The notes: generated by a model from the letters alone, not told the origin. DNA of 64,000 nucleotides from Bacillota bacterium (GCA_023439505.1 JAEXNR010000062.1:62001-126000), one strand, 5' to 3'; positions 27,822-36,587 are shown, numbered from the stretch's first letter. Translations and numbers: made by a program.

Positions 27822-28403
27822 ATGTCAGACTCATTGATTACAAAAAAGGCCATTGCTTCAGGGCTGAAGGAACTAACCAGACAAAAAAGCTTTGATAAAA
27901 TAACAGTTTCAGACATTACAGAAATATGCGGACTTAACAGACAGACTTTTTACTACCATTTTCAGGATAAGTTTGAACTGGTTGACTGGATTATTTATCA
28001 TGAGACCATCACTGTGATTACGCATAATCTGACCTATGAGAATTGGGATGAACGGGTTTTCCAGATGCTGACAGTTATGAAAAAGGATGAATACTTTTAC
28101 ATCGGAACCTTAAAGGCTTCCGTAGAAAATGAATTCAGAGAGTATCTGTTTCGGGTTACGACGGAATTATTCGTTGATATTATCGGAAGAATTGCGGCCA
28201 ATACCCGGATGGGGGAAGAGGAGATCAAATTCATCTCAGAATTTTATGCATATGGAATCGTGGGGATCATCATTAGCTGGGTGCAGAAAGGAATGAAAGA
28301 GACTCCGGACTATATCATTATTCAACTGAAAAATCTGGCAGACGGAACGGGAAAGTATGCCATCGCCAGATATCAGATGAAAATGGAACAGGAGAAATTG
28401 TAA
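27822..28403 (+). CDS. TetR-family regulator
   Basis: A 193-residue regulator with an N-terminal helix-turn-helix (FDKITVSDITEICGLNRQTF followed by YYHF) and a C-terminal helical domain resembling the TetR_C_8/DhaS-like group. The ATG at 27822 is preferred to GTG 27813. In Firmicutes such regulators often sit beside YhgE/Pip genes and repress them; the YhgE/Pip gene begins 484 bases downstream, past one small opposite-strand gene. Confidence 0.85.
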   Translation: MSDSLITKKAIASGLKELTRQKSFDKITVSDITEICGLNRQTFYYHFQDKFELVDWIIYHETITVITHNLTYENWDERVFQMLTVMKKDEYFYIGTLKASVENEFREYLFRVTTELFVDIIGRIAANTRMGEEEIKFISEFYAYGIVGIIISWVQKGMKETPDYIIIQLKNLADGTGKYAIARYQMKMEQEKL

Positions 28404-28443
28404 TGATTCTGCGAAGTCTTGCGTTAGGGATAGTAAGTATTAA

Positions 28444-28686
28444 TCAGGAAAGAAAATAGGTAATAAATGAATTCTTTGCCTTGTTAATATCACCATGTTC
28501 ACACGCACTGGCCAGATCTCTAAAAATTATTTCCTGCTGTTCCTTTGGTATCTTATCCGGATAGGCAGAGAGACCCAGCTCCATTATATTTCGTGCACAT
28601 CGTTTTGGCGAATTTTTCATTCTCTTCAAGCTGATATCCAAAGCAACAAGTACGGCAGCTTTTTTTATTTTACTTTCAGTGAGCAT
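28444..28686 (-). CDS. Small helical protein of unknown function
   Basis: An 80-residue protein, basic in the N-terminal half (SLKRMKNSPKRCARNIMELG) and probably all-helical. AGGAGG lies 7 bases before the ATG, strongly supporting expression. It is convergent with the TetR gene and divergent from the YhgE/Pip gene. I do not recognise a family and assign no function. Confidence 0.6.
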   Translation of the reverse strand: MLTESKIKKAAVLVALDISLKRMKNSPKRCARNIMELGLSAYPDKIPKEQQEIIFRDLASACEHGDINKAKNSFITYFLS

Positions 28687-28744
28687 GAAGGAACCTCCTA
28701 TCGATGAACTATCCTTATTCTAACTTGTTTTATGAATGCTTCCT

Positions 28745-28856
28745 ATAGACAAATCAGGAAATCTGTCTGGATAATTTACAGATTTCTTTTTTTGTCTAAA
28801 ATTTTGACAGAGAAAAAATTGTGTCTAATTACAATCTTTTCATCTCATGCTATACT
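28745..28856 (+). promoter_or_regulatory. YhgE/Pip promoter with repeated TGTCT-type half-sites
   Basis: TTACAA (28829-28834) and an extended -10 TGCTATACT (28848-28856) precede the YhgE/Pip gene. Upstream are several TGTCT/AGACA-type half-sites, including TGTC-N9-GACA inside TTTGTCTAAAATTTTGACAG. A hairpin (GAAATCTGT 28758-28766 with ACAGATTTC 28778-28786) followed by a T run is a possible terminator in the same stretch. The neighbouring TetR protein is the likely binder; this is inference. Confidence 0.45.
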
Positions 28857-28887
28857 TCCCGTTAGAAAAAAAGAAGGAGAGATGCAT

Positions 28888-30915
28888 ATGACGAAAAAAG
28901 TGACGAAAAAGAGAGTGATCGGTATGGCTGTGATAATCGCAGTTATCATTATACCATTGCTATACAGCTATTTGTATCTGGGTGCATTCTGGGATCCGTA
29001 TTCAAGGCTTGATAGTATGCCGGTAGCAGTAGTGAATCAGGATCAGGGGGCTGTAATTAATGGGAAGGAACGTAATGTCGGTGAAGAATTATGTGATCAT
29101 CTGAAGGAAGATGCTTCCCTAAAATTTATTTTCACAGAGGAACAGAGTGCGAAAGATGGAACAAATGGCAACGATTATTATGCCATGATTGTAATACCGG
29201 AAGGATTCTCAGAAAATATCGCTTCCGCAGCCACCACGAAGAAGCAGACTGCAGTTATTACCTATTCTGCCAATGAGAAGAGAAACTATCTGGCAAGCCA
29301 GATCTTAAGCAGAGCAGTACTGGAGATAGAAGAGTCTACCAGAGCCAGTGTGAATAAAGAAATCGTTGAACAGCTGGTAGATAATATCAAAGGGGTACCC
29401 GGGCAGATTAGCGAGTTACAGGATGGATTAGGTCAGTTAAAGGATGGCTCTGCAAAATTAACGGACGGAGCCAAATCACTGGCGGATGGCACGAGTGAAT
29501 ACGCTGATAAATTCTCGGAGTATCAGTCCGGTGTGGAACGTGCAAAGGATGGAAGTACCAATCTGTCTGTCGGAGCGCAAACGCTGGATGGCGGAATAAC
29601 AGCATTGTTAAATGGTGCAAATCAGCTTGCAGCTTCCACTGCTGATGTAAATCAGTTATCGGATGGAGCGAAGAACCTTGCACAAGGAGCAAGTTCCTTA
29701 AACAGTGGTTTAAATCAATATATTCAAGGGGTGGATAGTTTAATAACATCAGTGAACACCACATCAGAGTTCTTAACACAGTATGTGACGAAAGTTAACC
29801 CGGCCATTATGAAGGATCCGGTATTTGCCGGATTTGTATCAAAGATGTCTGATCCGGGGAATGTTCAAAGTATCAAGACACTGCAGGGTTCCAGTAAGTT
29901 ATTAAAGGAAGCGTCAAAGCAAATATCCGACGGTGCGACAAAACTCTCAGAAGGCAGTAAGAGCCTTCCTGAATTAAAGAATGCAATTGCAACACTAGCA
30001 GGCGGACTAAAGAAGGCAAAGGCAGGCTCAGCTTCGCTGGCGGAAGGCTCAAAGTCTTTGTCCGGGGGACTCTCGGGCATCCAGGAGGCTACGAATCAAC
30101 TTTCGGATGCGGCAGAAAAGATGGCTTTTGGTGCCGGCGAATTAAGTAACGGTGCCATGGAACTGGATGAGGGAATTGCCAAGGCAAAAGACGGCGTTGA
30201 TCAGTCAATCGCAGACAGCAAAGAGCAGATCAGCAGTGTGGATGGGCTGGCAGAGTACGTTGAAGCTCCTGTAACAATAGAACAGGATAATATCACTTCC
30301 GTACCAAATTACGGAACAGCCTTTGCACCCTATTTCTTATCGCTATCCTTCTGGGTGGGTGCCTTGATTATGTTTGTCGGGATCTATCTTGATGCTGACG
30401 GAAAGTTTAAAATATTATCCCGTGATTCGGAACATAAGGCAGCAAGAAGTTTTCTTTATCTGGTGATCGGTTTGATTCAGGCATTCGTACTGGCTGAGGC
30501 CTTACGTTATGGACTGGGATTGGAGGTTGCTAATTTACCGTTGTATTACGCAGCCTGTTGTCTTGTATCCATCACCTTTATTGCCATCGTTCAGTTCCTC
30601 ATGGTACATCTGAAAGACCTGGGCAAATTCTTATCCATCCTGTTGTTAATTCTGCAGTTAACCTCCTGCGGAGGAACTTTCCCGATGGAAACCGTACCGA
30701 AATTCTTTAATGTTTTATATCCCTTCATGCCGATGACTTATACCGTGGGATTATTTAAGCAGGCAATCAGCGGTGTACGACAAAGTGATGCACTAAGAGA
30801 TGCAGTAACACTGGGAGCTATTCTGATAACGTTTATGATGCTAACCGTACTGCTTTCCGTAGTAAAAGGAAGAAGGGCAGCAAGGCTGGAAGGTGAACCG
30901 CTGACACAGGCTTAG
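28888..30915 (+). CDS. YhgE/Pip-domain membrane protein
   Basis: A 675-residue protein. One N-terminal span (VIIAVIIIPLLYSYLYLGAF) is followed by the YhgE N-domain (PVAVVNQDQGA). A long extracytoplasmic region holds many Leu-x-x-Gly repeats such as LKDGSAKLTDGAKSLADG, and five C-terminal spans follow, resembling ABC-2 permeases. Family members include phage-infection protein Pip of Lactococcus and YhgE of Bacillus; many are thought to take part in export or type VII-like secretion. The start is ATG 28888, 8 bases after AGAAGGAG. It is probably repressed by the TetR protein upstream. Confidence 0.88.
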   Translation: MTKKVTKKRVIGMAVIIAVIIIPLLYSYLYLGAFWDPYSRLDSMPVAVVNQDQGAVINGKERNVGEELCDHLKEDASLKFIFTEEQSAKDGTNGNDYYAMIVIPEGFSENIASAATTKKQTAVITYSANEKRNYLASQILSRAVLEIEESTRASVNKEIVEQLVDNIKGVPGQISELQDGLGQLKDGSAKLTDGAKSLADGTSEYADKFSEYQSGVERAKDGSTNLSVGAQTLDGGITALLNGANQLAASTADVNQLSDGAKNLAQGASSLNSGLNQYIQGVDSLITSVNTTSEFLTQYVTKVNPAIMKDPVFAGFVSKMSDPGNVQSIKTLQGSSKLLKEASKQISDGATKLSEGSKSLPELKNAIATLAGGLKKAKAGSASLAEGSKSLSGGLSGIQEATNQLSDAAEKMAFGAGELSNGAMELDEGIAKAKDGVDQSIADSKEQISSVDGLAEYVEAPVTIEQDNITSVPNYGTAFAPYFLSLSFWVGALIMFVGIYLDADGKFKILSRDSEHKAARSFLYLVIGLIQAFVLAEALRYGLGLEVANLPLYYAACCLVSITFIAIVQFLMVHLKDLGKFLSILLLILQLTSCGGTFPMETVPKFFNVLYPFMPMTYTVGLFKQAISGVRQSDALRDAVTLGAILITFMMLTVLLSVVKGRRAARLEGEPLTQA

Positions 30916-30951
30916 GGAACAGCATTATACTGAAGTAGAGAACGAATAGAA

Positions 30952-30988
30952 GAATGAATAGGAGAATGAATAGGAGAATGAATAAGGA
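30952..30988. repeat. Short tandem repeat
   Basis: GAATGAATAGGA occurs at 30952-30963 and 30964-30975, with a third near-copy carrying one extra A at 30976-30988; degenerate copies lie on both sides. It lies between the YhgE/Pip gene and its terminator. Slippage is the likeliest origin. Confidence 0.6.
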
Positions 30989-31045
30989 AACAAATAGAAG
31001 AATGAATACGAGGAAACGGTAAGTCGTTACCTGAAAAGAATAAGA

Positions 31046-31087
31046 AAAGGATGTCCTGGAGAATAATCAACCGGACATCCTTTTTAT
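31046..31087. terminator. Bidirectional intrinsic terminator
   Basis: AAAGGATGTCC (31046-31056) pairs with GGACATCCTTT (31073-31083), with a T-rich tract after it on the plus strand and an A-rich tract before it serving the minus strand. It ends both the YhgE/Pip transcript and the convergent PatB/MalY transcript. Confidence 0.85.
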
Positions 31088-31092
31088 TCATG

Positions 31093-32268
31093 TCAAGTGA
31101 GACGGCATGCCTGTTCCAACTGTTCCAGGGCCTGCTTTAGGATGCTTCTCGGGCAGGCTATATTAATCCGCTCAAAACCCACGGCTTCCTTAGAGAAGAT
31201 ATGTCCGGGGTCAAGCCATAACTTTGCTTTTCCCACGATCAATTCTTCCATTTCTTTTTTATTCAAATGTAGATTTCTAAAATCCAGCCAGATCAGGTAC
31301 GTTCCCTGTGGCTCCACCAGTTTGATGTCCGGCAGATTTTTGTCCAGAAATTCTCTGACATAGTTCAAGTTCTCCAGAAGGTATGCTCTTAATTCTTTTA
31401 GCCAGGGCTCTCCATAACGATAAGCGGCGGCGCAGGCCACCAGACCCAGGGTATTCAGCTGACTGTAGCCGCTTTTTGTAAGCTCCAGTTTTAACTGATG
31501 TCTGAGTTTCTCATTCTGAATGATGATATTAGAAACTTGCAGGCCGGCCAGATTAAAGGTTTTGCTGGGTGCGGTACAGATAATGGAATTAGCGGCAAAC
31601 GCTTCCCCTATGGTTGAAAATACGGTATGAACAAAGCCAGGGTAAATAAAGTCACAGTGAATTTCATCTGACAGGACAAGGACACCATGCTTGAAACAGA
31701 TTTCTCCCAATCTTGCCAACTCTTCCTTTGTCCATACCCGGCCGACAGGATTATGCGGACTGCATAAGAGAAAGAGTTTTACATTTTCTGACATGATTTT
31801 TTGCTCAAAGTCCTCAAAATCAATGGAATATGAATTATTCTCATAGACCAGATGATTGATTACCAACTTCCGTTGATTGAGCAGAATCATCTCGGAAAAC
31901 GGATAATAAACAGGCTGCATAATGAGGACCCCTTCCCCCTCTTTGGTAAATGCCCGAATCGCATTGGCGATGGCGAATACCACGCCCGGGGTTTTGATTA
32001 ACCATTCCTCCCTGGTATCCCAGGAGAAATTGCGATAAAACCAGTCATGGAAGGCCTCAAAATATTCCTGTTTCACCTCCGAATAACCAAAGATGCCATG
32101 GGTCACTGCATGGCTGATTTCATCCAGAACCTCTTTTGGAGCCTGAAAATCCATGTCCGCTACCCATAATGGGAGGATATCGTCAGGCTTGCCGCGTTCC
32201 AGGGCAAAATCGTATTTTAAAGAGTTGGTATTTCTTCTATCAATAACTGAATCAAAATCATAATGCAT
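31093..32268 (-). CDS. PatB/MalY-family PLP-dependent C-S lyase
   Basis: A 391-residue fold-type I PLP enzyme. It begins with the family-typical DFDSVIDRRNTNSLKYD and has LPLWVADMDF. The phosphate/ring contacts include SPHNPVGRVW and SDEIHCDF, and the Schiff-base Lys is in APSKTFNLAG at about 232. PatB/MalY enzymes split cystathionine or cysteine conjugates into thiol or homocysteine, pyruvate and ammonia, although some act as aminotransferases. The CymR-like regulator directly upstream on the same strand suggests sulfur control. Confidence 0.9.
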   Translation of the reverse strand: MHYDFDSVIDRRNTNSLKYDFALERGKPDDILPLWVADMDFQAPKEVLDEISHAVTHGIFGYSEVKQEYFEAFHDWFYRNFSWDTREEWLIKTPGVVFAIANAIRAFTKEGEGVLIMQPVYYPFSEMILLNQRKLVINHLVYENNSYSIDFEDFEQKIMSENVKLFLLCSPHNPVGRVWTKEELARLGEICFKHGVLVLSDEIHCDFIYPGFVHTVFSTIGEAFAANSIICTAPSKTFNLAGLQVSNIIIQNEKLRHQLKLELTKSGYSQLNTLGLVACAAAYRYGEPWLKELRAYLLENLNYVREFLDKNLPDIKLVEPQGTYLIWLDFRNLHLNKKEMEELIVGKAKLWLDPGHIFSKEAVGFERINIACPRSILKQALEQLEQACRLT

Positions 32269-32324
32269 GAAATTACCTCCTGGGATCTATGCTGTCACAA
32301 AATAATAAATTGGAATCGGTGGAA

Positions 32325-32771
32325 CTAGATAAAAAACATAAATCCATTGTCGGACTTGTGCTTCTCGGCTTCCGTCAGCAAGTCACTAAGTGTGATTTTA
32401 CCAAGCGTATTATTGATGACCTGATCCATCACGTCAAAAACGGAAATCTTCATTGCCTTTTCGATTTCCGGTGTTATATCAGCAACGGTATCTTCTGTTG
32501 CTTCAAACAAGGAGGCTTCTGTAGCAAATAAGATATCTCTCACTTTAATGGATCCGGGAGGCGCCGCCAGTTGATAGCCCCCCTGAGCACCCTTCACAGA
32601 ATTGACAATACCGCCCCGTTTTAATAAAGAAAATACCTGTTCCAGATATATTTTTGAAATTCCTAATCGATCCGAGATGCTAATCAGCGTAATGGATTCG
32701 TTACTACTGTAAAACTGAGCCATGCTGATGGTAGCAGCCAATGCATAACGACCTTTTGTTGAAATTTTCAT
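32325..32771 (-). CDS. Rrf2-family regulator, CymR-like
   Basis: A 148-residue Rrf2 protein. It begins MKISTKGRYAL and has the winged-helix segment LISISDRLGISKIYLEQVFS followed by GGIVNSVKGAQGGYQLA. The three Cys of the IscR/NsrR Fe-S site are absent, as in CymR, the cysteine-metabolism regulator of Bacillus. The start is ATG 32771, after GGGG; upstream in-frame starts have no site. The PatB/MalY gene lies downstream on the same strand, and YezD is divergent. A role in sulfur control is inferred from family and neighbours. Confidence 0.85.
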   Translation of the reverse strand: MKISTKGRYALAATISMAQFYSSNESITLISISDRLGISKIYLEQVFSLLKRGGIVNSVKGAQGGYQLAAPPGSIKVRDILFATEASLFEATEDTVADITPEIEKAMKISVFDVMDQVINNTLGKITLSDLLTEAEKHKSDNGFMFFI

Positions 32772-32807
32772 GTGGAAACCCCATTTCATAGTTTTTATAT
32801 ATGTTTT

Positions 32808-32836
32808 AATATAAAAGATATCAATTAAATTGTCAA
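32808..32836 (-). promoter_or_regulatory. Promoter of the Rrf2 gene
   Basis: On the minus strand: TTGACA (32836-32831), a 17-base spacer and TATATT (32813-32808), about 37 bases before the Rrf2 start codon. Near-consensus sigma-A promoter. Confidence 0.7.
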
Positions 32837-32908
32837 TATTTATTCTATAACTTTTTATTGCAGCATAGGGGAACATCACCGTTAATAATGAAACAACAAA
32901 GTGCGAGT

Positions 32909-32961
32909 AAAATAAAATTATTTTTTAAAATGATGAAAATAAAATTATTTTTTAAAATGAT
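32909..32961. repeat. Duplicated 26-bp block upstream of the yezD promoter
   Basis: An identical 26-base A+T-rich sequence occurs at 32909-32934 and 32936-32961, offset by 27 bases. Each copy contains AAAATTATTTTTTAAAAT. The second copy ends at the -35 of the yezD promoter. The pair could be an UP-element-like stretch or paired operators for the divergent Rrf2 regulator. Confidence 0.65.
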
Positions 32962-32989
32962 TGACAATATGCAGAAGATCATGTATTTT
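32961..32989 (+). promoter_or_regulatory. Promoter of yezD
   Basis: TTGACA (32961-32966), 17-base spacer, TATTTT (32984-32989). It lies about 60 bases before the yezD start and directly after the duplicated block. Confidence 0.6.
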
Positions 32990-33051
32990 ATAAATTATAA
33001 TACATATAAATCATATAAGAAAAGTATGATATTGCCAGTGGGGGGATTTCG

Positions 33052-33213
33052 TTGGAAAAAGAGCAGGACAGGAAAAAAAATATGATTCAAAAGAGTGATC
33101 TTGATAAAATTATTGAATTTCTTGAGACGATCCAGTATGGTTCTGTTTCGGTAATTATTCAGGACGGTAAGATTATGCAGATAGAAAAAAATGAGAAGAT
33201 AAGAATGAAATAA
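33052..33213 (+). CDS. YezD-family small protein (DUF2292)
   Basis: A 53-residue protein. The family core is clear: IIEFLETIQYGSVSVIIQDG followed by KIMQIEKNEKIRM, matching the YGSV-x-I-x-IQDGK-x-x-Q-IE pattern of YezD/DUF2292. The start is taken as TTG 33052, after a GGGGGGA stretch; ATG 33082 in the same frame would leave only the core. YezD proteins often sit beside sulfur-assimilation genes, and here it lies between the CymR-like regulator and a SAM hydrolase. Their biochemical role is not established. Confidence 0.8.
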   Translation: MEKEQDRKKNMIQKSDLDKIIEFLETIQYGSVSVIIQDGKIMQIEKNEKIRMK

Positions 33214-33401
33214 GGAAATGGGAACGAAACTAAGATGAGCAGAGATGGAATAAGAATTGGAAGAGCAAAGGGAATTTGCAAATTAGTGATATCAAAGGAT
33301 AGGTCCTTGTGCTAAAATATAGGTATTAACCTTATGAAGAAATGGAAACCTGATATATGAACTGATTTCTGTAAGAGAATAAGGTCAGGAAGGATATCTA
33401 T

Positions 33402-34244
33402 ATGACAGAGAAACCGATTCTGGTATTTCAAACTGATTTCACTTATAAAGAGAGTGCTGTCTGTGCTATGTACGGAGTAGTAAAATCCGTGGACCGTTCT
33501 CTTGAAATTTTTGACGGGACCCATGAGATCCCACATTTTGACACCTGGAGCGCATCTTATCGTCTTTATCAATCCATGAGATTCTGGCCCAAAGGCACGA
33601 TATTTGTCTCGGTGGTTGACCCGGGTGTTGGAACCGGCAGGAGAGCTTGTGCGGCGAAAACGGCAGATGGTTACATTGTTGTTACTCCGGATAATGGAAC
33701 ACTGACACATCTGAAAGAAGAGATTGGAATCCTTGAGGTCAGAGAAATAGATGAAAATGTTAATCGGCTGAAAGCCACCATTGGTACCAGTGTATTTCAT
33801 GGAAGGGATCTGTTTGGATATTGTGCGGCTAGACTTGCCGGAGGTGTGATAACATATGAGGAGGTGGGGCCTGCCTATCCGGTGGAGGATATTGTGCTTC
33901 ATCCCATCATCAGGCCCTCAATGGAATATCATCATATCAGAGGCATTCTGGATAGTTGGGACCCGAACTTTGGAAATGTATGGAGCAACATTCCGAGTGA
34001 CTCATTTTTAAAACAGGGATTTTCCTACGGAGATATGCTTCATGTCAGGATCTATCACAAGGATGAATTAATATATGAAGACAAGGTCCGGTTCGCGAAA
34101 TCTTTTGGTTTTGTAGCGCAGGGTGAAGCCGTGGTATATACCAACGAACTGATGATGCTTGCCCTGGCAGTCAGCATGGGCAATTTTCATCAAAGGTATC
34201 ATGTGGGTTATGGACAGGAATGGATTCTTGTTATCGATCAATAG
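33402..34244 (+). CDS. S-adenosylmethionine hydrolase (DUF62 family)
   Basis: A 280-residue member of the SAM hydroxide adenosyltransferase family, related to fluorinase and chlorinase. Visible signatures are FQTDFTYKE at the N-terminus, VVDPGVGTGRRA, TPDNGTLTHL and FHGRDLFG. Most bacterial members hydrolyse SAM to adenosine and methionine; halogenases carry distinct halide-pocket changes that I cannot confirm here. It is transcribed on the same strand as yezD, after a 188-base gap, and closes with a strong hairpin. It could recycle SAM sulfur as methionine. Confidence 0.88.
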   Translation: MTEKPILVFQTDFTYKESAVCAMYGVVKSVDRSLEIFDGTHEIPHFDTWSASYRLYQSMRFWPKGTIFVSVVDPGVGTGRRACAAKTADGYIVVTPDNGTLTHLKEEIGILEVREIDENVNRLKATIGTSVFHGRDLFGYCAARLAGGVITYEEVGPAYPVEDIVLHPIIRPSMEYHHIRGILDSWDPNFGNVWSNIPSDSFLKQGFSYGDMLHVRIYHKDELIYEDKVRFAKSFGFVAQGEAVVYTNELMMLALAVSMGNFHQRYHVGYGQEWILVIDQ

Positions 34245-34256
34245 GGAACCGTTATT

Positions 34257-34287
34257 AGCCGGAGGAACGCTTTTCGTTCCTCCGGCT
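34257..34287. terminator. Hairpin between convergent genes
   Basis: AGCCGGAGGAACG (34257-34269) pairs perfectly with CGTTCCTCCGGCT (34275-34287), loop of five. It lies between the SAM hydrolase gene and the convergent phosphodiesterase gene; there is no long T tract. Confidence 0.7.
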
Positions 34288-34315
34288 TGCAGATTACGGG
34301 TATGGTAAAGGAATG

Positions 34316-36370
34316 TCACAGTTCCTCTGAAAGTATCTGGTAAATCGGTGCCCCTTCGCATTGTGCCGGAATTCTTGTTCCCAGCAGAATGGCAAGGGTG
34401 GGAGCAATATCTACCTGACGGATGACACGCTCAGTGATATAATTTTTTTTGATCCCATGTCCTGCGGCGATGAAGATCGGAGAAACTGACGTGCCAAAAT
34501 ATCCTTTTGCAGTTGTCAGACCATCACCGTGCAGGCGGTTGAAACCTTCCTCGATCGTAAAGAAGATGTCACCGCATTCAGGACCGTTCGTACCCAGGAG
34601 TACGGCATCCTTATTACGAAGAGCAATTCCTACCACACGTTTGTTGCGGAATTCATCCCTGTAATGATAGAGATCGGAGATGATTTCTTCCTCCAGATCG
34701 TACTTATCCTTCGGATCCACGATGCCGTGCTTATCCCGCCCCTTCAGATTAAGATAGATGTAATTGCTTCGTATTTGAACGGCGCGTGTCCTCTCCCAGT
34801 CAATCTCATCCAGCTTATTTCCCTGATCGTCCTGTTTTAATACGGTATATCCAAGGTCCTCCATGACTTTGGTGTTTAATCCCGCATATTCTCCAAGGAT
34901 CGGCGGCACATTTTCACCCACAAGAAGCCCATGATCAGATACGATGAAGACAGTATAATCCTGATCCAGATAATGAAGGAAGCGTCCCAGGTATCTGTCT
35001 GTCTGGACATAAAAGCGTTCAATCAGTGCCTGATATATCTTCTCATCTGTATGGTTCCAGGGCTCCAGTGTCTTACCAAGGTGCCAGATCTGATGGCCGG
35101 CGCAGTCAATATTATGAAGATGGCTAAAGATAACGTCATAACCTTCCTGATCCAGCAGATAATTCAGGCAGTCTGCCTGCCAGTTGTTGTAGATATCCCA
35201 GGAAGGTTCAAATATTTGATCCACCAGTTCACTGTCTTCTCCTCCGATTAAGCTTACCGGAGGAATGTGTCCGGCATGTTTCACAATCTTCTCATGAAGA
35301 GTGGCGGGGTGCCAGAGCATATTGTTTGTTGTATCCAGTGCATTGCTGATCCACAGGCGCAGGTTGCTGCCGTCAGGGCTTAACTCCAGAATTTTATAAG
35401 AGCGGCAGCAGGGTGCAGTTTTATTTTTCTTGGTAGCGGTATCGATGATACCGGTCACCATGGTACCTTTTGGAATGATTGCAAAGGGTTCTTTCTCCTC
35501 TATGGAATGATATAAGGACACGGTATCATAAATGCCCTCCGGATTCCTGGTGACCAGACCAAAGCGCTTCTCCTTCCCGGCTGAAATAAGCAGGGTGAAG
35601 GCTAACGCTCCTTCCGGGGCATATACCCAGTCCTTTGCAGGTTGCAGTGGGGAAGATATGATATCATATGCTACCTTAGCGCCAATCATCATCTCGGTGT
35701 CATCCAGATTTTTGATATAGGTTCTGATCTCTCCGCCTTTTCTGGCTTCATCTCCCCACCACAGTTCCATCATTTCATCTGCCTGATTCTCGTCTATGGA
35801 GAGGGCTTCATTGATATCAGTGATATTGCAGCCAACCCCCGCCGCCTTTTGCGTGTGTGGAATAAAACGAAGATTTCTTAAGTCTTTTGATGCATAAACG
35901 ATTTTCTCCCAGTCCATCTGAGCAACACCCATATTCACAGAGCCGGGCTGGGTTCCGTCAACAACATCCAGAAACGGACTTTTTGAACTGGGAGGCCATG
36001 ACGATCCGGGCCAGTGCCAAACCAGTGTCTTAAGTCCGGCTTCTGCGGTTGCGTTCCATAGCTGTTCTGCCCTGCAATTTCTTGAATCCATATTATATAC
36101 CACTGCATCAAGGCTGTCAGGAGATTGACGCCAATAGCAGGTAATGCCATGGGTGCCCGGATACGCACCGGTTGCAAGGGTGGTCCAGCAGGGCGGTGTA
36201 ATGGTCGGGTGTGCACCCAGCATATTCAATTCTTCTCTGGCAGAACCCTGCTCCAGATATCGCTTAATATTAGGCAGTCTGCCCTCCTCCAGTAAACGTT
36301 TTGTAATTATGGGATCCATTCCATCGATTCCCAGGACAATTGCTTTCTTAGTTCGAGCAGCTCTTTCCAT
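34316..36370 (-). CDS. Alkaline-phosphatase-superfamily phosphodiesterase
   Basis: A 684-residue protein of the type I phosphodiesterase/nucleotide pyrophosphatase group. The metal site opens with GIDGMDP, and the nucleophile Thr is in TPPCWTTLATGAYPG at about 60-65. Further metal ligands are in VIFSHLHNIDCAGH and FIVSDHG, and in the C-terminal segment FIAAGHGIK. No signal peptide is visible, so it is probably cytoplasmic. Substrates of this subgroup (nucleotides, phosphonates or others) are not predictable. It is divergent from the LysR gene at 36630. Confidence 0.82.
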   Translation of the reverse strand: MERAARTKKAIVLGIDGMDPIITKRLLEEGRLPNIKRYLEQGSAREELNMLGAHPTITPPCWTTLATGAYPGTHGITCYWRQSPDSLDAVVYNMDSRNCRAEQLWNATAEAGLKTLVWHWPGSSWPPSSKSPFLDVVDGTQPGSVNMGVAQMDWEKIVYASKDLRNLRFIPHTQKAAGVGCNITDINEALSIDENQADEMMELWWGDEARKGGEIRTYIKNLDDTEMMIGAKVAYDIISSPLQPAKDWVYAPEGALAFTLLISAGKEKRFGLVTRNPEGIYDTVSLYHSIEEKEPFAIIPKGTMVTGIIDTATKKNKTAPCCRSYKILELSPDGSNLRLWISNALDTTNNMLWHPATLHEKIVKHAGHIPPVSLIGGEDSELVDQIFEPSWDIYNNWQADCLNYLLDQEGYDVIFSHLHNIDCAGHQIWHLGKTLEPWNHTDEKIYQALIERFYVQTDRYLGRFLHYLDQDYTVFIVSDHGLLVGENVPPILGEYAGLNTKVMEDLGYTVLKQDDQGNKLDEIDWERTRAVQIRSNYIYLNLKGRDKHGIVDPKDKYDLEEEIISDLYHYRDEFRNKRVVGIALRNKDAVLLGTNGPECGDIFFTIEEGFNRLHGDGLTTAKGYFGTSVSPIFIAAGHGIKKNYITERVIRQVDIAPTLAILLGTRIPAQCEGAPIYQILSEEL

Positions 36371-36558
36371 ATGGTATTATCCTTTCCTTATGAGTGAATT
36401 GGTTTGGCCGCGGATTTCGCAGGCACAAAGTTCTAATTCACACTATTCATGTATATTTACTATAATATACGAACCCTTTCCATATGGACAGCAGAAATAG
36501 AAGAGATGGGGTATCGAAAGAAACGATGGAGGGGAGTGCGGTTAACAGCAGATTCTTC

Positions 36559-36587
36559 TTGACAGATTGCTGGAATAGAAATATATT
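36559..36587 (+). promoter_or_regulatory. Promoter of the LysR gene
   Basis: TTGACA (36559-36564), 17-base spacer, TATATT (36582-36587), about 43 bases before the LysR start. The 259-base gap to the divergent phosphodiesterase gene holds nothing else I can recognise. Confidence 0.65.

Noticed and set aside
32289..32531. Plus-strand ORF opposite the Rrf2 gene
   Set aside because: It lies fully antisense to a clear Rrf2 gene and shows no domain.
32909..32961. Two identical blocks considered as a CRISPR remnant
   Set aside because: Only two copies with a 1-base spacer, extreme A+T content and a promoter position; no cas genes in the window.
33402..34244. Fluorinase/chlorinase assignment for the DUF62 protein
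   Set aside because: General family motifs are present, but I cannot confirm halide-pocket residues; hydrolase is the usual activity in bacteria.
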